Made by a program: the position numbers and the translations under genes | Assembly (NCBI GenBank): GCA_947359465.1 | Contig: OX375879.1 | Coordinates: 97,450,396-97,514,395 of the forward strand | Origin: Metellina segmentata | Taxonomy: Eukaryota; Arthropoda; Arachnida; Araneae; Tetragnathidae | Length of the DNA stretch: 64,000 nt | Reading direction: 5' to 3' | Notes under the pieces: generated by a model | What the model was told of the DNA's origin: nothing | Seen by the model: only the letters and a program-made list of their open reading frames with translations | The model's database searches: none | Shown: positions 1-11,218 of the stretch, piece by piece | Layout of the letters: the number at the start of each line of letters is the position of its first letter | Numbering within the stretch: position 1 is the stretch's first letter

Positions 1-116
1 TATAGTTAGTTTTAAAAATGTCGTTACTGCAAAGCAAATTTCTAAAGTAAATTTAAGTCGATACTTTATTTCTCTACCAGAAGAGCTTTGTTATTCCAGA
101 ATACATATGATTGTTA

Positions 117-1350
117 TCATACATTAATATGAGCATTTAAAACTTGTAAACTCAATAGTAATCATAAACGTATTTGTAATGTTAAGTTATTCAGGTATTT
201 ATATAATAACCACAAATGACTGATGTCGTATTTAAAACTCGTAAACTAACTAGTAATCATTAACTTATTGGGAGTGTAAAGTTATTCAGGTAATTATATG
301 ATAACCACAAATGACTGATGTCGTATTTAAAACTCGTAAACTAACTAGTAATCATTAACTTATTGGGAGTGTAAAGTTATTCAGGTAATTATATGGTAAC
401 CACAAATGACTGATGTCGTATTCAAAACTCGTAAACTAACTAGTAATCATTAACTTATTGGGAGTGTAAAGTTATTCAGGTAATTATATGGTAACCACAA
501 ATGACTGATGTCGTATTTAAAACTCGTAAACTAACTAGTAATCATTAACTTATTGGGAGTGTAAAGTTATTCAGGTAATTATATGGTAACCACAAATGAC
601 TGATGTCGTATTCAAAACTCGTAAACTAACTAGTAATCATTAACTTATTGGGAGTGTAAAGTTATTCAGGTAATTATATGGTAACCACAAATGACTGATG
701 TCGTATTTAAAACTCGTAAACTAACTAGTAATCATTAACTTATTGGGAGTGTAAAGTTATTCAGGTAATTATATGGTAACCACAAATGACTGATGTCGTA
801 TTTAAAACTCGTAAACTAACTAGTAATCATTAACTTATTGGGAGTGTAAAGTTATTCAGGTAATTATATAATAACCACAAATGACTGATGTCGTATTTAA
901 AACTCGTAAACTAACTAGTAATCATTAACTTATTGGGAGTGTAAAGTTATTCAGGTAATTATATGGTAACCACAAATGACTGATGTCGTATTTAAAACTC
1001 GTAAACTAACTAGTAATCAATAACTTATTGGGAGTGTAAAGTTATTCAGGTAATTATATAATAACCACAAATGACTGATGTCGTATTTAAAACTCGTAAA
1101 CTAACTAGTAATCATTAACTTATTGGGAGTGTAAAGTTATTCAGGTAATTATATGGTAACCACAAATGACTAATGTCGTATTTAAAACTCGTAAACTAAC
1201 TAGTAATCATTAACTTATTGGGAGTGTAAAGTTATTCAGGTAATTATATAATAACCACAAATGACTGATGTCGTATTTAAAACTCGTAAACTAACTAGTA
1301 ATCATTAACTTATTGGGAGTGTAAAGTTATTCAGGTAATTATATGATAAC
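117..1350. repeat. 95-bp tandem satellite, 13 units with 190-bp higher-order period
   Basis: Twelve near-identical 95-bp units begin at 211 and recur every 95 bp to 1350. A diverged unit lies at 117-210 and a broken start of a fourteenth follows 1351. The core phrase is CACAAATGACTGATGTCGTA. Diagnostic variants alternate: TTCAAAACTC occurs at 421 and 611, and units starting at 781, 971 and 1161 end in ATAATAACC. All of these are spaced 190 bp apart. This indicates amplification by two-unit blocks. No open frame runs through it. Confidence 0.97.
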
Positions 1351-1354
1351 CACA

Positions 1355-2394
1355 AATTACTACAGTAAGCTACTTACGACTCAGGGGCTTCTTTTCCTGA
1401 CTCACACTTAGTAAAATAAAAGTCATAGTAAAATATAATGAGGAGGGTTAATTTAAAAGAGAAACTATATAGTATTAAAAAGTCTATTAAATACCAAAAT
1501 TACTTTATTCTAGCTATGTTGCAATAAAAATTATCAACGCCTCACATAGTGGGACCAACAGTTATCAGGAACTATAGTTTCACTCATGAATACCGGAATC
1601 GTTTAGTCATTTAAAAACCGCATTTGCAGTAGTTGGGTTCAAATGTAATGTTCTCTCCTCTCTTTGAAGTGCATCTGGCAAAACTAATTCACTCTTGCAG
1701 TTAATGCTAAATTGCCTTCTAATTATCAATTGAATTAAGTTTACACAATATACCGCTTGTTACATTTACGCTTCTAATAGACTCATTTAAAAAAGCACAT
1801 GGAGCTGTCTGCTTAGATTCAATTGTTACGTTAATATTCACACATGGAGGGTCATTTGCAACGAGAAACACGATGTTCCTGTTTGAGAGTCAGGAGAATC
1901 CTGAAGTTTCCAAGTCTGATTAACTAAATACTTATTTGATCAAAGTAGGTGTTGATGGTTTCTTACGGGATCAGTAATAACGACTCATTTTAATGACGAG
2001 GAGATATTTTAAAGAAGATTTAGAAATTTTGGGTTTGAGGGAATCTGTTGATAGATTGAGTGCACATGTATTTTGATTTGTGTGCTTGATTTTATGGTCC
2101 AGCATACAAATTGTCGTCAAGTAATGGATAGGCGCAATGTTTTACTGACACAGGAGAGAGAAAAACATACAGGAAGGAATCGTACCTGAATACCCTACAG
2201 TTCAAAGGTTACTGAAGCAGTGGATAGACCACTGAGCAATTACGGCCACTGTAATCTGTTCTTTATGCAAAACCATCAAATTAGACTTTTTCGGTCGAAC
2301 ACACAAAATTAAATGTTTTAATGAGCGAGCATTTCTCAAGTATCGAAGTTCCTCGATAACTTTTATTCTATTCAGTGTCTATAATTGGCTTTAT
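1355..2394. other. AT-rich DNA with no recognised feature
   Basis: I see no coding potential, splice-bounded conserved frame, tandem repeat or SINE head in this kilobase. It is probably intronic or intergenic. Confidence 0.5.
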
Positions 2395-2597
2395 GAAACT
2401 GGTGACAGTTTGGAATGGTTACCTGACTAGATCCTCATGGAAGAAGTATCTCGTCAATAGAAGAAAGCTGACCAGATCGTGATCTCGGCATCATACAAAA
2501 TCGGCAACATCCCGATGACAAGGTATCTTTTGTCATTACCAAAGTTATTCAGATTTTTACTGACAAGATACCTCTCAAAATCATCTGGACGGTTAAA
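2395..2597. mobile_element. Possible degenerate piggyBac-like MITE
   Basis: The stretch holds phrases such as TATCTCGTCAATAGAAG, GACCAGATCGTGATCTCG and CTGACAAGATACCTC. These resemble the interior of the better copies at 13978 and 38000. It ends next to GGTTAAACC, a possible TTAA target. The left end is not clear. Confidence 0.35.
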
Positions 2598-2690
2598 CCT
2601 GATCCAACAGCCATTTCTCTAACAGCTAAAACTAAGTGTCTTGAGGCCTACTGAGCCAATCCTCTACGTTACATCCACAGTCGTAGGTGA
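2592..2690. repeat. Diverged direct repeat, copy 1 (copy 2 at 3113-3205)
   Basis: CTCTAACAGCTAAAAC, TCTACGTTACATCCACAGTC and GTAGGTGAGAG correspond in order to CTCTAATAGCTAAAAA, TCTACGTCACAGCCTCAGTC and GTAAGCCAGAG at 3113-3205. The (CAA)n-tailed SINE is inserted between the two copies. Confidence 0.55.
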
Positions 2691-2694
2691 GAGG

Positions 2695-3002
2695 GTTGTT
2701 GTTGTTGTTGACGTGTGTCTCCTGAACTGTGAAGCCACGAGATCAGGCCCAGTGATCTGCAGTAGGACAGACACAGAAGAAGAATACAGGTTTTATTTTA
2801 CAAACACACAAATTGATCACTGGTAAAGACATAGGGGGTGCAGCTATCCACTCTTTGGTGAGGAACCAATTGGGCGGGAGTCTGACTTCTTCCTCGGACA
2901 TCACATACAACCAGCCCTAGGGCAGTAGCCCTAGTCGGGAATCGAACCACGAGCCCAAAGCGTGGGAGCAGAGTACTTTATCCACTATACCGCTTGGGCG
3001 GC
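2695..3002 (-). mobile_element. tRNA-derived SINE with (CAA)n tail
   Basis: Read on the minus strand, the 5' head at about 2935-3002 resembles a tRNA. It has an A-box region in AGCGGTATAGTGGATAAAGT and a B box in GTGGTTCGATTCCCG. The unrelated body ends in a (CAA)n tail, seen as GTT repeats at 2695-2711 on the plus strand. Near-identical flanks AGGTGAGAGG (2685) and AGGTGAGAAGG (3003) look like a target-site duplication. This family differs from the ATTACC-tailed SINE found elsewhere in the window. Confidence 0.8.
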
Positions 3003-3179
3003 AGGTGAGAAGGTTAAACATTTAAATTGTGAAAATCAAATCAAGCACTTTATTTATCTTACTTACATGATCCTTTATCTCAAGCGTGCGTTGCTTTCTT
3101 AACAGTCTGGCTGAACCTGATAATGGTTCTCTAATAGCTAAAAACGGCGTGCCTCGAGATCTCTACGTCACAGCCTCAG

Positions 3180-3720
3180 TCGTAAGCCAGAGATTTGCAC
3201 ATTTATGCGAATTGAGGCCCCCGTTCCCTCAACTCCTTGTTAAGGACGTGACATGCCGTGAGTGACGGAGGCTCCGTGACAGGTGGGAGATCTCTCCCCC
3301 AGAAGAAAGAAAGATCCCGAGAACACTCATTAAGAGGCGGGAAAGGGGTTTTTTTTCGAAGGGAGGGGGGGTTGTCCCGCACGTGATCATCAAACGACTC
3401 GACGGCGCGTGAAGCCCGGCTAATCCCGAATTTTTAGTTCAAAACTTCCATCCCGGAGATCTGGCGAGCATCGATCCTTCGTGCATGAGGAAGTGATGGG
3501 ATGACTTCAGTTTGGTTGCTTATTATTGTGCCATCGATCTTTCCTTGAACCTCCTCTTCTTGCAGCCTCTCTTTTTATACGTGGCGGGATGCTTGCTTTT
3601 ATGCGTTGCGGGGCTTCAGTTTCACGCAATTGTCTTTCATTGCATTAGAGCCGTCGTTGTTCTTTGGGTTTTGCCCACTGGACTGGCAATTCGTGAATTG
3701 GCCGCGCAGGTTTGATTCAT
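3180..3720. other. GC-rich low-repeat island
   Basis: Relative to its flanks this segment is rich in C, G and CpG and includes a T7-8/G-rich stretch near 3350-3375. It contains a 67-codon open frame at 3512-3715 with hydrophobic composition and no recognised motif. I treat that frame as chance. The island could be a conserved regulatory element or an unrecognised exon. Confidence 0.3.
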
Positions 3721-4593
3721 ACCTGGGTGTATTTTTCATTGCGGAAATATAGTTCCGCAAACAGTTGGTTGTTGATTAGAATATCTTCAAGTTAGGCTTA
3801 AAGGTAGTCCCACAAGTAGTTTACTTAACTTTGCTCTGGAGCCACTCTAGATTTGCAGATTCACACACCTAACCTGTCATAGGAAGTTACATGGTCAACG
3901 GACTGTTGGTGACGGTCTTGGATCCAACCCAAAGGGAAAGATTCGAGAACAATCACGGAGGATATATAAAAGTAGATAATGTAAGGACAACCTTTTTATG
4001 TGACCAGAATCGTGTGACCAAAACTAGTTGCAACATGACTCCTAGACTGATTTCTTCTGCTGGGTGGAACCTAACATTCATCATCTGATTGGTCCATGAG
4101 AAGGGAAAAGACGCCTATCTATTGATTCATCGTCTGATTGATCCACGCGATATTGTAATAAACCTTTGCGATTTTACCACCTATGACACAACTCTATAGA
4201 CATGAAGATTCTTACGCCTAACCTGTCATACGTTGCAACATGGCCAACGAAGCGAGAAGATACCAAATCGGTCAACGAGGAAGAGTTTTAACATCTAAGT
4301 CACGTGACTGCTAGACGACATGTCGGTCACTTTTTGAAGCTCCTCTTAATAGCAATGCTTAGTCTACTTATGTTTTACATCCATGGTTTACACACTGCCC
4401 TAGCAACCTACTGTAGAGTTGTAAGCTGTGCAGATTCGATTTCTGTCAAGCTCGATTCCTTCCTTGGTGTATTTTCTCTCTATTGGGTCCGTAAAACTTT
4501 CCTTTTGTGTACATCTCCATTACTGGACGTTATCTGTCTTGTGTTTGGGATAACATGACCCAATAGGGTCCTTTCGACAAAAAATCCTCACCA
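3721..4593. other. AT-rich DNA with weak internal repetition
   Basis: The phrase CCTAACCTGTCATA followed by an ACATGGYCAACGRA segment occurs at about 3872 and again at about 4218. CATCTGATTGGTCCA recurs as CGTCTGATTGATCCA near 4130. These suggest an old duplication of about 345 bp. No gene is recognised. Confidence 0.4.
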
Positions 4594-4728
4594 TTTATCG
4601 TCATCTGGACGTGGTTCAAAATTATGTGGTGTTGTCCGCGGATCTCCCTTAGGGGGATTGATCCCCGACCGTCGTCAATAGCCCGTTGTGTTTCTCTAGT
4701 ACGACGTTAGTTAAAAAAATTACCAAAT
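4594..4728 (+). mobile_element. 5'-truncated ATTACC-tailed SINE
   Basis: Only the 3' third is present: GTGGTTCAAAATTATGTGG, the GATCCCCGACCGTCGTCAAT block, AGCCCGTTGTG, TAGTACGACGTTAG and a short ATTACC tail. 5' truncation is typical of target-primed insertion. Confidence 0.85.
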
Positions 4729-5022
4729 TAATTACCGCACCATTTAACATTTCATTGCACTATCGATTTCTTAAACTGTCCATAAACAAACTGTACACCT
4801 ATTTTTCATGCATAAAACTTATATTTCAAACTTTACAGGAAGTTAGAATACATAGATGTATATATTTGGAAAATACCCAAGGTACCGGAGAGAGAATAAG
4901 GTTCCCATCCATTTCGCATTTACTTGCCGCAACTATTTATAACTAGTATCTCGTTATAAGTAAAAAACCAGACAGGTAAAGTAAAAATCTAAAAAAAATC
5001 ATACGAAGATAACCTAAGGTAA

Positions 5023-5348
5023 TTGGTTATTTTTTAGTTAATGTCATACTAAAGCAACACAACGAGTTATTGACGATGGTCCAGGATGTCCCTTAAGGGA
5101 AAGATCCGAGGACAACACCTCGTAATTTTGAACCACGGTCAGATGACGAAGCAACACCTGAGCTGGCACCCCCACTCTCCAAACTTCCACGCCGACCCAA
5201 CGTGAGGACTTTCGGCCACGACAGATTTCAGGTGCACCAGCCGCCTCTACACCATACGCTTACAAACATCCATGCCCGGACCCGGATTCGAACCAGGAAC
5301 CTTCCGATCTAGAGGCTAACACCTTAACCACTATACCGGTTGATCGGC
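5023..5348 (-). mobile_element. Full-length tRNA-derived SINE (ATTACC family)
   Basis: On the minus strand the element starts with the head CCGATCAACCGGTATAGTGG, carries a B box (GGTTCGAATCC) and continues through the shared body to a TTAGTTAAC-type 3' end. The 7-bp flanks AAGGTAA at 5016-5022 and 5349-5355 are a plausible target-site duplication. Confidence 0.92.
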
Positions 5349-5399
5349 AAGGTAACCTAAGAGAAAAGTTGATTAGATTTCATGGCACGGAGGCCATAT

Positions 5400-5455
5400 T
5401 ACAGGAATCGAATCTGCTCCACCTACAATTCACAGGCTGCTAGCTCAAGGTAGGT
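5400..5455 (-). mobile_element. Fragment of a tRNA-like SINE head
   Basis: GAATCGAATCTGCTCC followed by CAGGCTGCTAGCTCAAGG reads on the minus strand as a B-box and anticodon-arm-like segment. It resembles the heads at 22180 and 27706. No body could be delimited. Confidence 0.4.
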
Positions 5456-5545
5456 AGGTGAATTTAGGCAGGTAGGTACGTATTTTAATTAATTACAGGT
5501 AGGTAGGTATTTAATTAAATACAGGTAGGTAGGTATTTAATTAAA
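5450..5545. repeat. AGGT/AATTAA minisatellite
   Basis: (AGGT)n blocks alternate with TATTTAATTAA. The 3' half holds two near-copies of a unit containing ACAGGTAGGTAGG and TATTTAATTAA. It may have grown from the simple tail of an older SINE. Confidence 0.8.
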
Positions 5546-5591
5546 AGTCGCACTTGAGCAATAGAATGGGCAATATGCTACTGTCCGGTAT

Positions 5592-5895
5592 CTGACATCG
5601 CCGAAGGTATTTGCAATTATAGTTTTTAAAACTGTGAGTAGAATTCCAGGGTCCCCTAAAACTTCCCACCGACGCAACATATGAACCAACGGGCTATTAT
5701 TTTCAATACATTCAGAATTTCGTTTCTAATTTCAAAAGCAGAATATATCAATGAAATACTGAACACGCGGCAACAATACTTTCCAAACTCCTGTTGGGCT
5801 GACACCACCGAAGTTATTTGCAATTACCGTTTTTAAAACTGTGAGCAGAATTCCAGGGTCCCCTAAAACTTCCCACCGACGCAATATATGAACCA
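5592..5895. repeat. Direct duplication of ~97 bp, 207-bp spacing
   Basis: 5592-5690 and 5799-5895 share CTGACA, TTTTTAAAACTGTGAG, AGAATTCCAGGGTCCCC and TAAAACTTCCCACCGACGCA with few changes. The spacer contains unrelated AT-rich DNA. The origin is unknown. Confidence 0.85.
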
Positions 5896-6790
5896 TTATC
5901 CAAGTTTGCCGGCGAAAACCGAAATAAAAACTCCGGATATTATTATATCCGAAGAAGAGGAGGAAAAAAAGGGCCTCTATTCGGAGGATCCTAAAACCGC
6001 TCGGCAGAGGCCGAAAGTAATTCTCCGGTTGATGAGGGTGGGGCTGGGAAACTTTGTTTCACCCGGAGAGGAAAGAAAGAAACAACAACCACTATAGTCT
6101 TCCCCTCTTATGAGGGCTGCCCGTCCACCACTAAAACAGGGCAACAACAAGAAAAAAGCTTTTACGATTTTTACTCAGGCACACGCTGCCCCAACTGCGA
6201 TCATCTGGCCTGGTGTCACGTCTCGGGGCAAACGACTTTTTGCGAGAAACTGAGGGCGCAAGAAGAAGAGAAAGAATTAGGGTCGTTCAAAGAGGGAGGT
6301 CGTATTGTTGGAGGAAGGATCGTGACTTTAGGAAAAAGGGCCGGCCAAACGAGAGTTGGGGGAGTTTCTATGATGGCAATACTTTCCTGTGTGTGCCTCG
6401 CGACTAATTACAGAGCAAAACCAAGAGTAAGGGAAGGAAAATCTGGGATCGGTGGGGATTTTCTGGCGTTACTTTGTTTTTACCCGGCTTTTATAGCTCC
6501 CTTTGCTTTATTTGTTTGCGCCGTCTTTATATGGCTTTGTTTGGTTCGTTCGGGGAGACCCATGAAAGTTAATATGGAGGAATAGGACCCTCTCTGGCCG
6601 AGTTTGCCTCGCAACTTGTTTAGATCGTTGGGAAGATTATGGGGTGTCTGTACCAGGTAAATGCGAGGGGCCGTGAATTTCCCGGAGCCACGGGTCTTAA
6701 AAAGATTTGCATCTCTTGATCTGGTGGCCAAGTTTCGCTGATACGCCGTAAACAAGTCTATGAGGTCCACTACTTTCGGTGGTGGATTTT
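5885..6790. other. GC-richer island with low-complexity open frames
   Basis: This long segment has elevated GC, purine-rich strings (GAAGAAGAGGAGG) and several overlapping short open frames on both strands, the longest 96 codons at 6480-6770 minus. None shows a recognised domain. It is a candidate regulatory or 5'-UTR-like segment. Confidence 0.3.
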
Positions 6791-6885
6791 ATAGGGGGTT
6801 GCTACGGAGATTACTAGTTTGTAGTAATCTCTGTAGAATACTTATAGAAAGATATACGAATTACACACTAGCGTGCAAAAGTTAA

Positions 6886-6977
6886 CCCTCCAAGTGGTTT
6901 CGACGAGTTATCTCGTCCATCAAGGTCTGACCAACTCTGGTACTGACAACATAACGCGTTAGCATGATATTGACGAT

Positions 6978-7016
<39 letters not shown>

Positions 7017-7087
7017 TAATCTAGGGATCTGACAGTTTGTTTTCTAATGACGAAGAAACCCCCCCCCCCGAGATACCACCAGAAGAG
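6886..7087. mobile_element. piggyBac-like MITE (TTAA / CCC ends)
   Basis: The left end is TTAA followed by CCCTCCAAGTGGTTTCGACG and a degenerate ACGAGATATCTCGT palindrome. The right end is AGATACCACCAGAAGAG followed by TAAA, an imperfect inverted copy. A (TA)n tract at 6982-7013 has expanded inside. TTAA targets with CCC/GGG ends are hallmarks of piggyBac elements. No transposase is present. Confidence 0.6.
6982..7013. repeat. (TA)n microsatellite
   Basis: About 16 TA dinucleotides lie within the piggyBac-like element at 6886-7087. Confidence 0.97.
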
Positions 7088-7089
7088 TA

Positions 7090-8328
7090 AAGGAACATAT
7101 CACTATTTCTTTGAAGGTTGATTATAAATGGATCTCCCTTTTGAGTTTTGTTCAAGGCTTCCCTTTTTATATTTATATAAAGTTATATGGGATTTTATGG
7201 AAGACTAAGTATCAATTTGTTGCTGATTTTGCATAGCGGGTATTTACGTGGTGCATTGATATAACTGGTTGTTACACTTGATTGTTCGAGTTTCAAAGAA
7301 CTGGGCTTCGCACCTATTACAAATTAAACAATAAGTGCTAGTTGTGAATTTGAAATTGTACGCGTTCCACTTTTATAGCACTATGCGTATGACATATTTA
7401 CTCTTTTCTTTACAAGATGCACGTTCATACTGTAGTCAAGTTCGGTCAGGTGAGTAATTTTAAATAGGGTATACCAAAAATCTGTATAAAATTTTTGTCA
7501 GATATTTTAAAGTAAAAATCATCGAGTGAAAAACAAAGTTTTATAAAAGCCCCTTCCTTAGACAATTCCACAATTTTTTCTAAGAATTCGAATTAGACAC
7601 AAAACTCTAACAAAGAATTGAACAAAGTTTAAAAAAAATTTAAGTGCCAAGCTTTCACAAATCGCTCACTCCTCTTTCAACAACATCATATCTATTAAAA
7701 AAACTTGATTTTTCAGGAGAGTGAGATTTTAAAGTTTAAAAGTAGAATAAAATGTATTAAAAATAAATATTACTTCTTCTCTCTAGCGGCTAAATATTGA
7801 GTGGTGAGATATAACGATTTTGCAAGGATATACTACTCTTTCAGGGCATTCTGAAAAGAGGCATACCTAAAAATCGCCGATTTTTGAGATATGATGTTGA
7901 TGAAAGGGGTGAGCGAAATATAGAAACTAATACATGTAATACAGGCAACAAGAATAATGTCTAAAGTAATGACAGGGATGGGAAAATTGAATTGTCAGGT
8001 TGGGATGACATTGCTAACATATAATTAATAAAGTTTCATAAAGTATTAAGGATTTACTTCAACTGTGGGCTTCGAAACAGATTAAATTAATTTTTAAAAC
8101 CAGGACCATGTATTGAAGGCTTACAAGTGAAACACGGTAAGTCAAAAGACATTGTTACGAGAAATGAAGAGGTAAAGTTCTACTCACACACCATGCTGTA
8201 TTCAATAAGTGGCTTCTCGAGAAGGAATCTAACCTTCATGCAAAATTTACTCAGTGGACTTCCGCAGTCTAAAAATCATCATATTATAGTTACGAAAAGC
8301 TAAAAAGTCGTATTTCAAAAACTCTGAT
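7090..8328. other. AT-rich DNA with no recognised feature
   Basis: I see no SINE, inverted repeat or plausible coding frame in this 1.2-kb stretch. Confidence 0.5.
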
Positions 8329-8331
8329 TTA

Positions 8332-8784
8332 GACCAGGTGCACATATCCGGTTTTTCAACGTGCGGCGCCGCTGCCGCAAAGCAAGTACGGTCTGAGATA
8401 CATTAGATCCAATGGAGTAATGCACACATTCGTCAGGCGACGTTGCGGCGACGCACGTCCAACTTGCGTGCAGTTTGTACCGAAGTTCCTCACGGCGCCG
8501 CAGTTCACCGCACACGCTTCTCCGGTCTGAAGTACCTTGTTTTCATAAACAATTGGAATATAAATAATAATTGATAAATGGTTGTATCCAGTAACGTCTA
8601 TTTTGTTTCAAAATATACTTTTTTTACACCAAGTAAGTTAATTAAACATGTTTTCTTCGATAGAATATTTATCGCAAATGTCGCGAAATGAGTACTTGCG
8701 TCATTTCACGGTTATGTGTGCCAAGTTGGACATCGATGCCGCAGCGGCGCCGCACGTTGAAAAATCGGATGTGTGCACCAGGCC
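8332..8784. mobile_element. PIF/Harbinger-like MITE, copy 1 (453 bp)
   Basis: The terminal inverted repeats are about 40 bp. The left one runs GACCAGGTGCACATATCCGG then TTTTTCAACGTGCGGCGCCG; the right one reads GGCCTGGTGCACACATCCGA inward. The element is flanked on both sides by TTA (8329-8331 and 8785-8787), the TWA-type target duplication of PIF/Harbinger elements. The ends are GC-rich and full of CpG; the centre is AT-rich. The 66-codon minus-strand frame at 8315-8515 is part of the repeat arm and is not a gene. A relative in inverted orientation is at 53663. Confidence 0.88.
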
Positions 8785-9061
8785 TTAGTGTGTTCCTCTG
8801 ATAAGCCGATATTTGTTTTTCATCGTTCTGTGAATCGTAATCCCACTCTTTGCACCGAACTTATTTATGGCTGCCTCGAATATGAGCCAACCAACATTTC
8901 TGTGCGTCTAAATTCTATTGATTGAAAGGGTGATTTGACGCACCACCATACTTTGCCGATTTTCTATCATGAGGATAAAGTATAAAGCAAGTGCGGTTCG
9001 GGTGTGAAGTGTGAGGGTCCCGCGTATATACCACTGCATTTGAAAAAAAAAAAAAAGAACT

Positions 9062-9420
9062 AAATATTCAGAATGAAATCCGGCTCAACCCCTCGGGAGA
9101 ATGAGAACGGAGAAAAGATGAAAAACCTCCGCAAATCCCACTTTTTTCCTTCCTCATCTGTTTAGGAGCCGGAGTCAACTTTTCCTCTCCCCCTGTCAGG
9201 ACCAATCAGAAAGACTCCGGATGAGATATGCGCCCACCCGTGCTCTCACTCCGAAAAGCCCCGTGGCAGCAGCAGCGACCAAAAAATGTCCACCAATAAA
9301 TATCCAAACGCACCGCTAAAATGTCACTACCCCGAAACTGTCAAAGCGAACGCCCGGGCAAAAATGAAAGATGCCCCACTGTTCCTTCCAACGAAACTCC
9401 ATTTATAATGTTCTCCCATT
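9062..9420. other. GC/CpG-rich island with CCAAT motif
   Basis: This segment stands out from AT-rich flanks by CpG content and unique-looking sequence. A CCAAT motif lies in GACCAATCAG near 9200, and TATAAT-like strings lie near 9405-9428. No start, stop or splice structure supports a gene. It could be a promoter or enhancer; nothing decides it. Confidence 0.35.
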
Positions 9421-9839
9421 CTTTTTTATACCCCCTTTTTTTGGTGCCCATGTGTGTGTGTATATATATATTTCTTCTTTATATATTCGTTCTTTCGTGA
9501 CGTGGTTCAGTCCCAGGAGACTTTAGGGACTGTGACACGAGAAGATTCCGAAGAGGACAGGAGTCTTCAGGACACGCGTGGTCCAAGTCCAGGCTTGGAT
9601 ATTTCTGGGACTTTTCAAACTGCACAAAGGGAAAAAAAACTTCTTCCTCAATGGGGCTAATGGATTAAATGGGATTACAGAGTGTGCTTATTTTGTCATG
9701 ATTCTTTCATTCCGCATTTGGGGAATGGAAGAAATAAGCAATATCTCTTCTTAATGGTTGTGCTGTGTTGAATTGTATCTCGTTTACCTTTTTGATTCGG
9801 GTTATAATCCTGAGATTTCTTGCTAATTTTTAATTTGCT

Positions 9840-10325
9840 TGAATGCAATTACTGTGCCATTTGTTGCTGATTGTCTGGTTACATTGTTTGCCTCGTTATT
9901 CTTGGGATTCGTGGCTGTTGTTAAGTGCTTGATAATGTATCGAATGGTATTTAACATTATTATTTAAACTGCATTGTCATACTGCAGCTTTTGAATTGAC
10001 CGATTTCGCTGATACTTGTTATTTCTTACTGACAGTCTGGAAGCATAGTTTGCCTCTTTATATTTTAACGAAGAAGTTATGGGCTGTTATTAAGTACTTG
10101 ATGACGTATCAAATGGCATTTTAACTGCATTATCGCAATGCAAATTTGTACTTGAAAAATTTCGCTGTTACAGTGCTGGTGTTGGTGACTATTTTGCCAC
10201 ATTGTTTGCATCACTATGCGCTAATGAAAGAGTTCTTGGATGTTAAGTGCTTGATAATGTATCAAATGGTATTTAACACTATCATTTTAAATACATTGTT
10301 AAAACGCTATTTTTCAAATGGTGAA
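9840..10325. repeat. Three diverged tandem units, ~150-170 bp
   Basis: GTTAAGTGCTTGATAATGTA occurs at 9920 and 10242, with a diverged copy (ATTAAGTACTTGATGACGTA) at 10089. Each is followed by TCRAATGGYATTT and preceded by a TTTGCCTC/TTTGCATC segment. The 66-codon frame at 10146-10346 lies inside this array and is not a convincing gene. Confidence 0.75.
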
Positions 10326-11056
10326 TTTTGTTGTCATTTATTTTAAAAGTAGAAAAATAAATAGCATGAAAAACAATGCCATTGTCTTTATTCCATGAAG
10401 ATGAATTTATCTCAACTCAAATAATAACGATGTGCATACACATTATTTACTTTGAGATGTTTAAAGAACAATAATTTCGTGATCTCAGTAGCGAAACATA
10501 TTATATAGAAAGCAAATTCTATGAAATAATTTTAGTCGAGATATTATTTCAAAGTTGTGCATAGTAAAATTATTTCAAACATGGCATTTACTGATGTTAG
10601 TTTGCCATTCTAGTGTAATTATTATTACACGAGGGCTGATTAGAAATACCGTTTGAGGATCAAGCACTGCGTGTATTGAAACTGGTGTAATCAAAATTAA
10701 ATTAATTTAAGATCGTTAATAGTGTTATTATATAAATTAGATTTTATATAACCTGAAATGCTGTTGCATTTTAAGAGTCCAAGACTACACAAGATTTCTC
10801 TGGTAAAACTTAGAGAGGACACAAGATAAATGACTTCGTGAAAGCAGTTTAGGACTATCCAAATTGTTCATGTTCCACAACCCAAGTAACTTCTTTTCAT
10901 ATTTTAGAATGTATTGGTGTCTCTGTGGGATGGTTCATGGATGTTCAGGAATTTCAGTTCAGGATGTTCAATCGCTGTGCAGCAAGGTTATACCTTGACC
11001 AAAGGGATCAGAAACCAACAAATTAAAGTATCGTTGCAGCGAAAATTAACGTAACT

Positions 11057-11210
11057 CAGGGCTCGAAATACCCGGGTGCACAGGTGCACTGTGCACATGA
11101 AAATATAATTGTGCACCTAATTTTTTCCCACTAGGTGCACACAGTGCACCTAATTTAAAAACTTAGGTGCACAAGGTGCACCTGTATTAAAAAATCTATT
11201 TCGAGGCCTG
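11057..11210. mobile_element. hAT MITE with eight GTGCAC palindromes (154 bp)
   Basis: The ends CAGGGCTCGAAATA and TATTTCGAGGCCTG form a 14-bp terminal inverted repeat with one mismatch. The element is flanked by a perfect 8-bp duplication ACGTAACT (11049-11056 and 11211-11218), as expected for hAT. Eight GTGCAC hexamers, most in AGGTGCAC or GTGCACCT context, fill the 154 bp on both arms. Subterminal repeats of this kind bind transposase in other hAT elements; that role here is inference. No coding sequence remains. Confidence 0.93.
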
Positions 11211-11218
11211 ACGTAACT

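Noticed and set aside
117..1350. CRISPR-like array
   Set aside because: The repeat is contiguous 95-bp satellite without unique spacers, in animal DNA.
8315..8515. 66-codon minus-strand frame
   Set aside because: It lies in the GC-rich arm of a Harbinger-like MITE present elsewhere as non-coding DNA.
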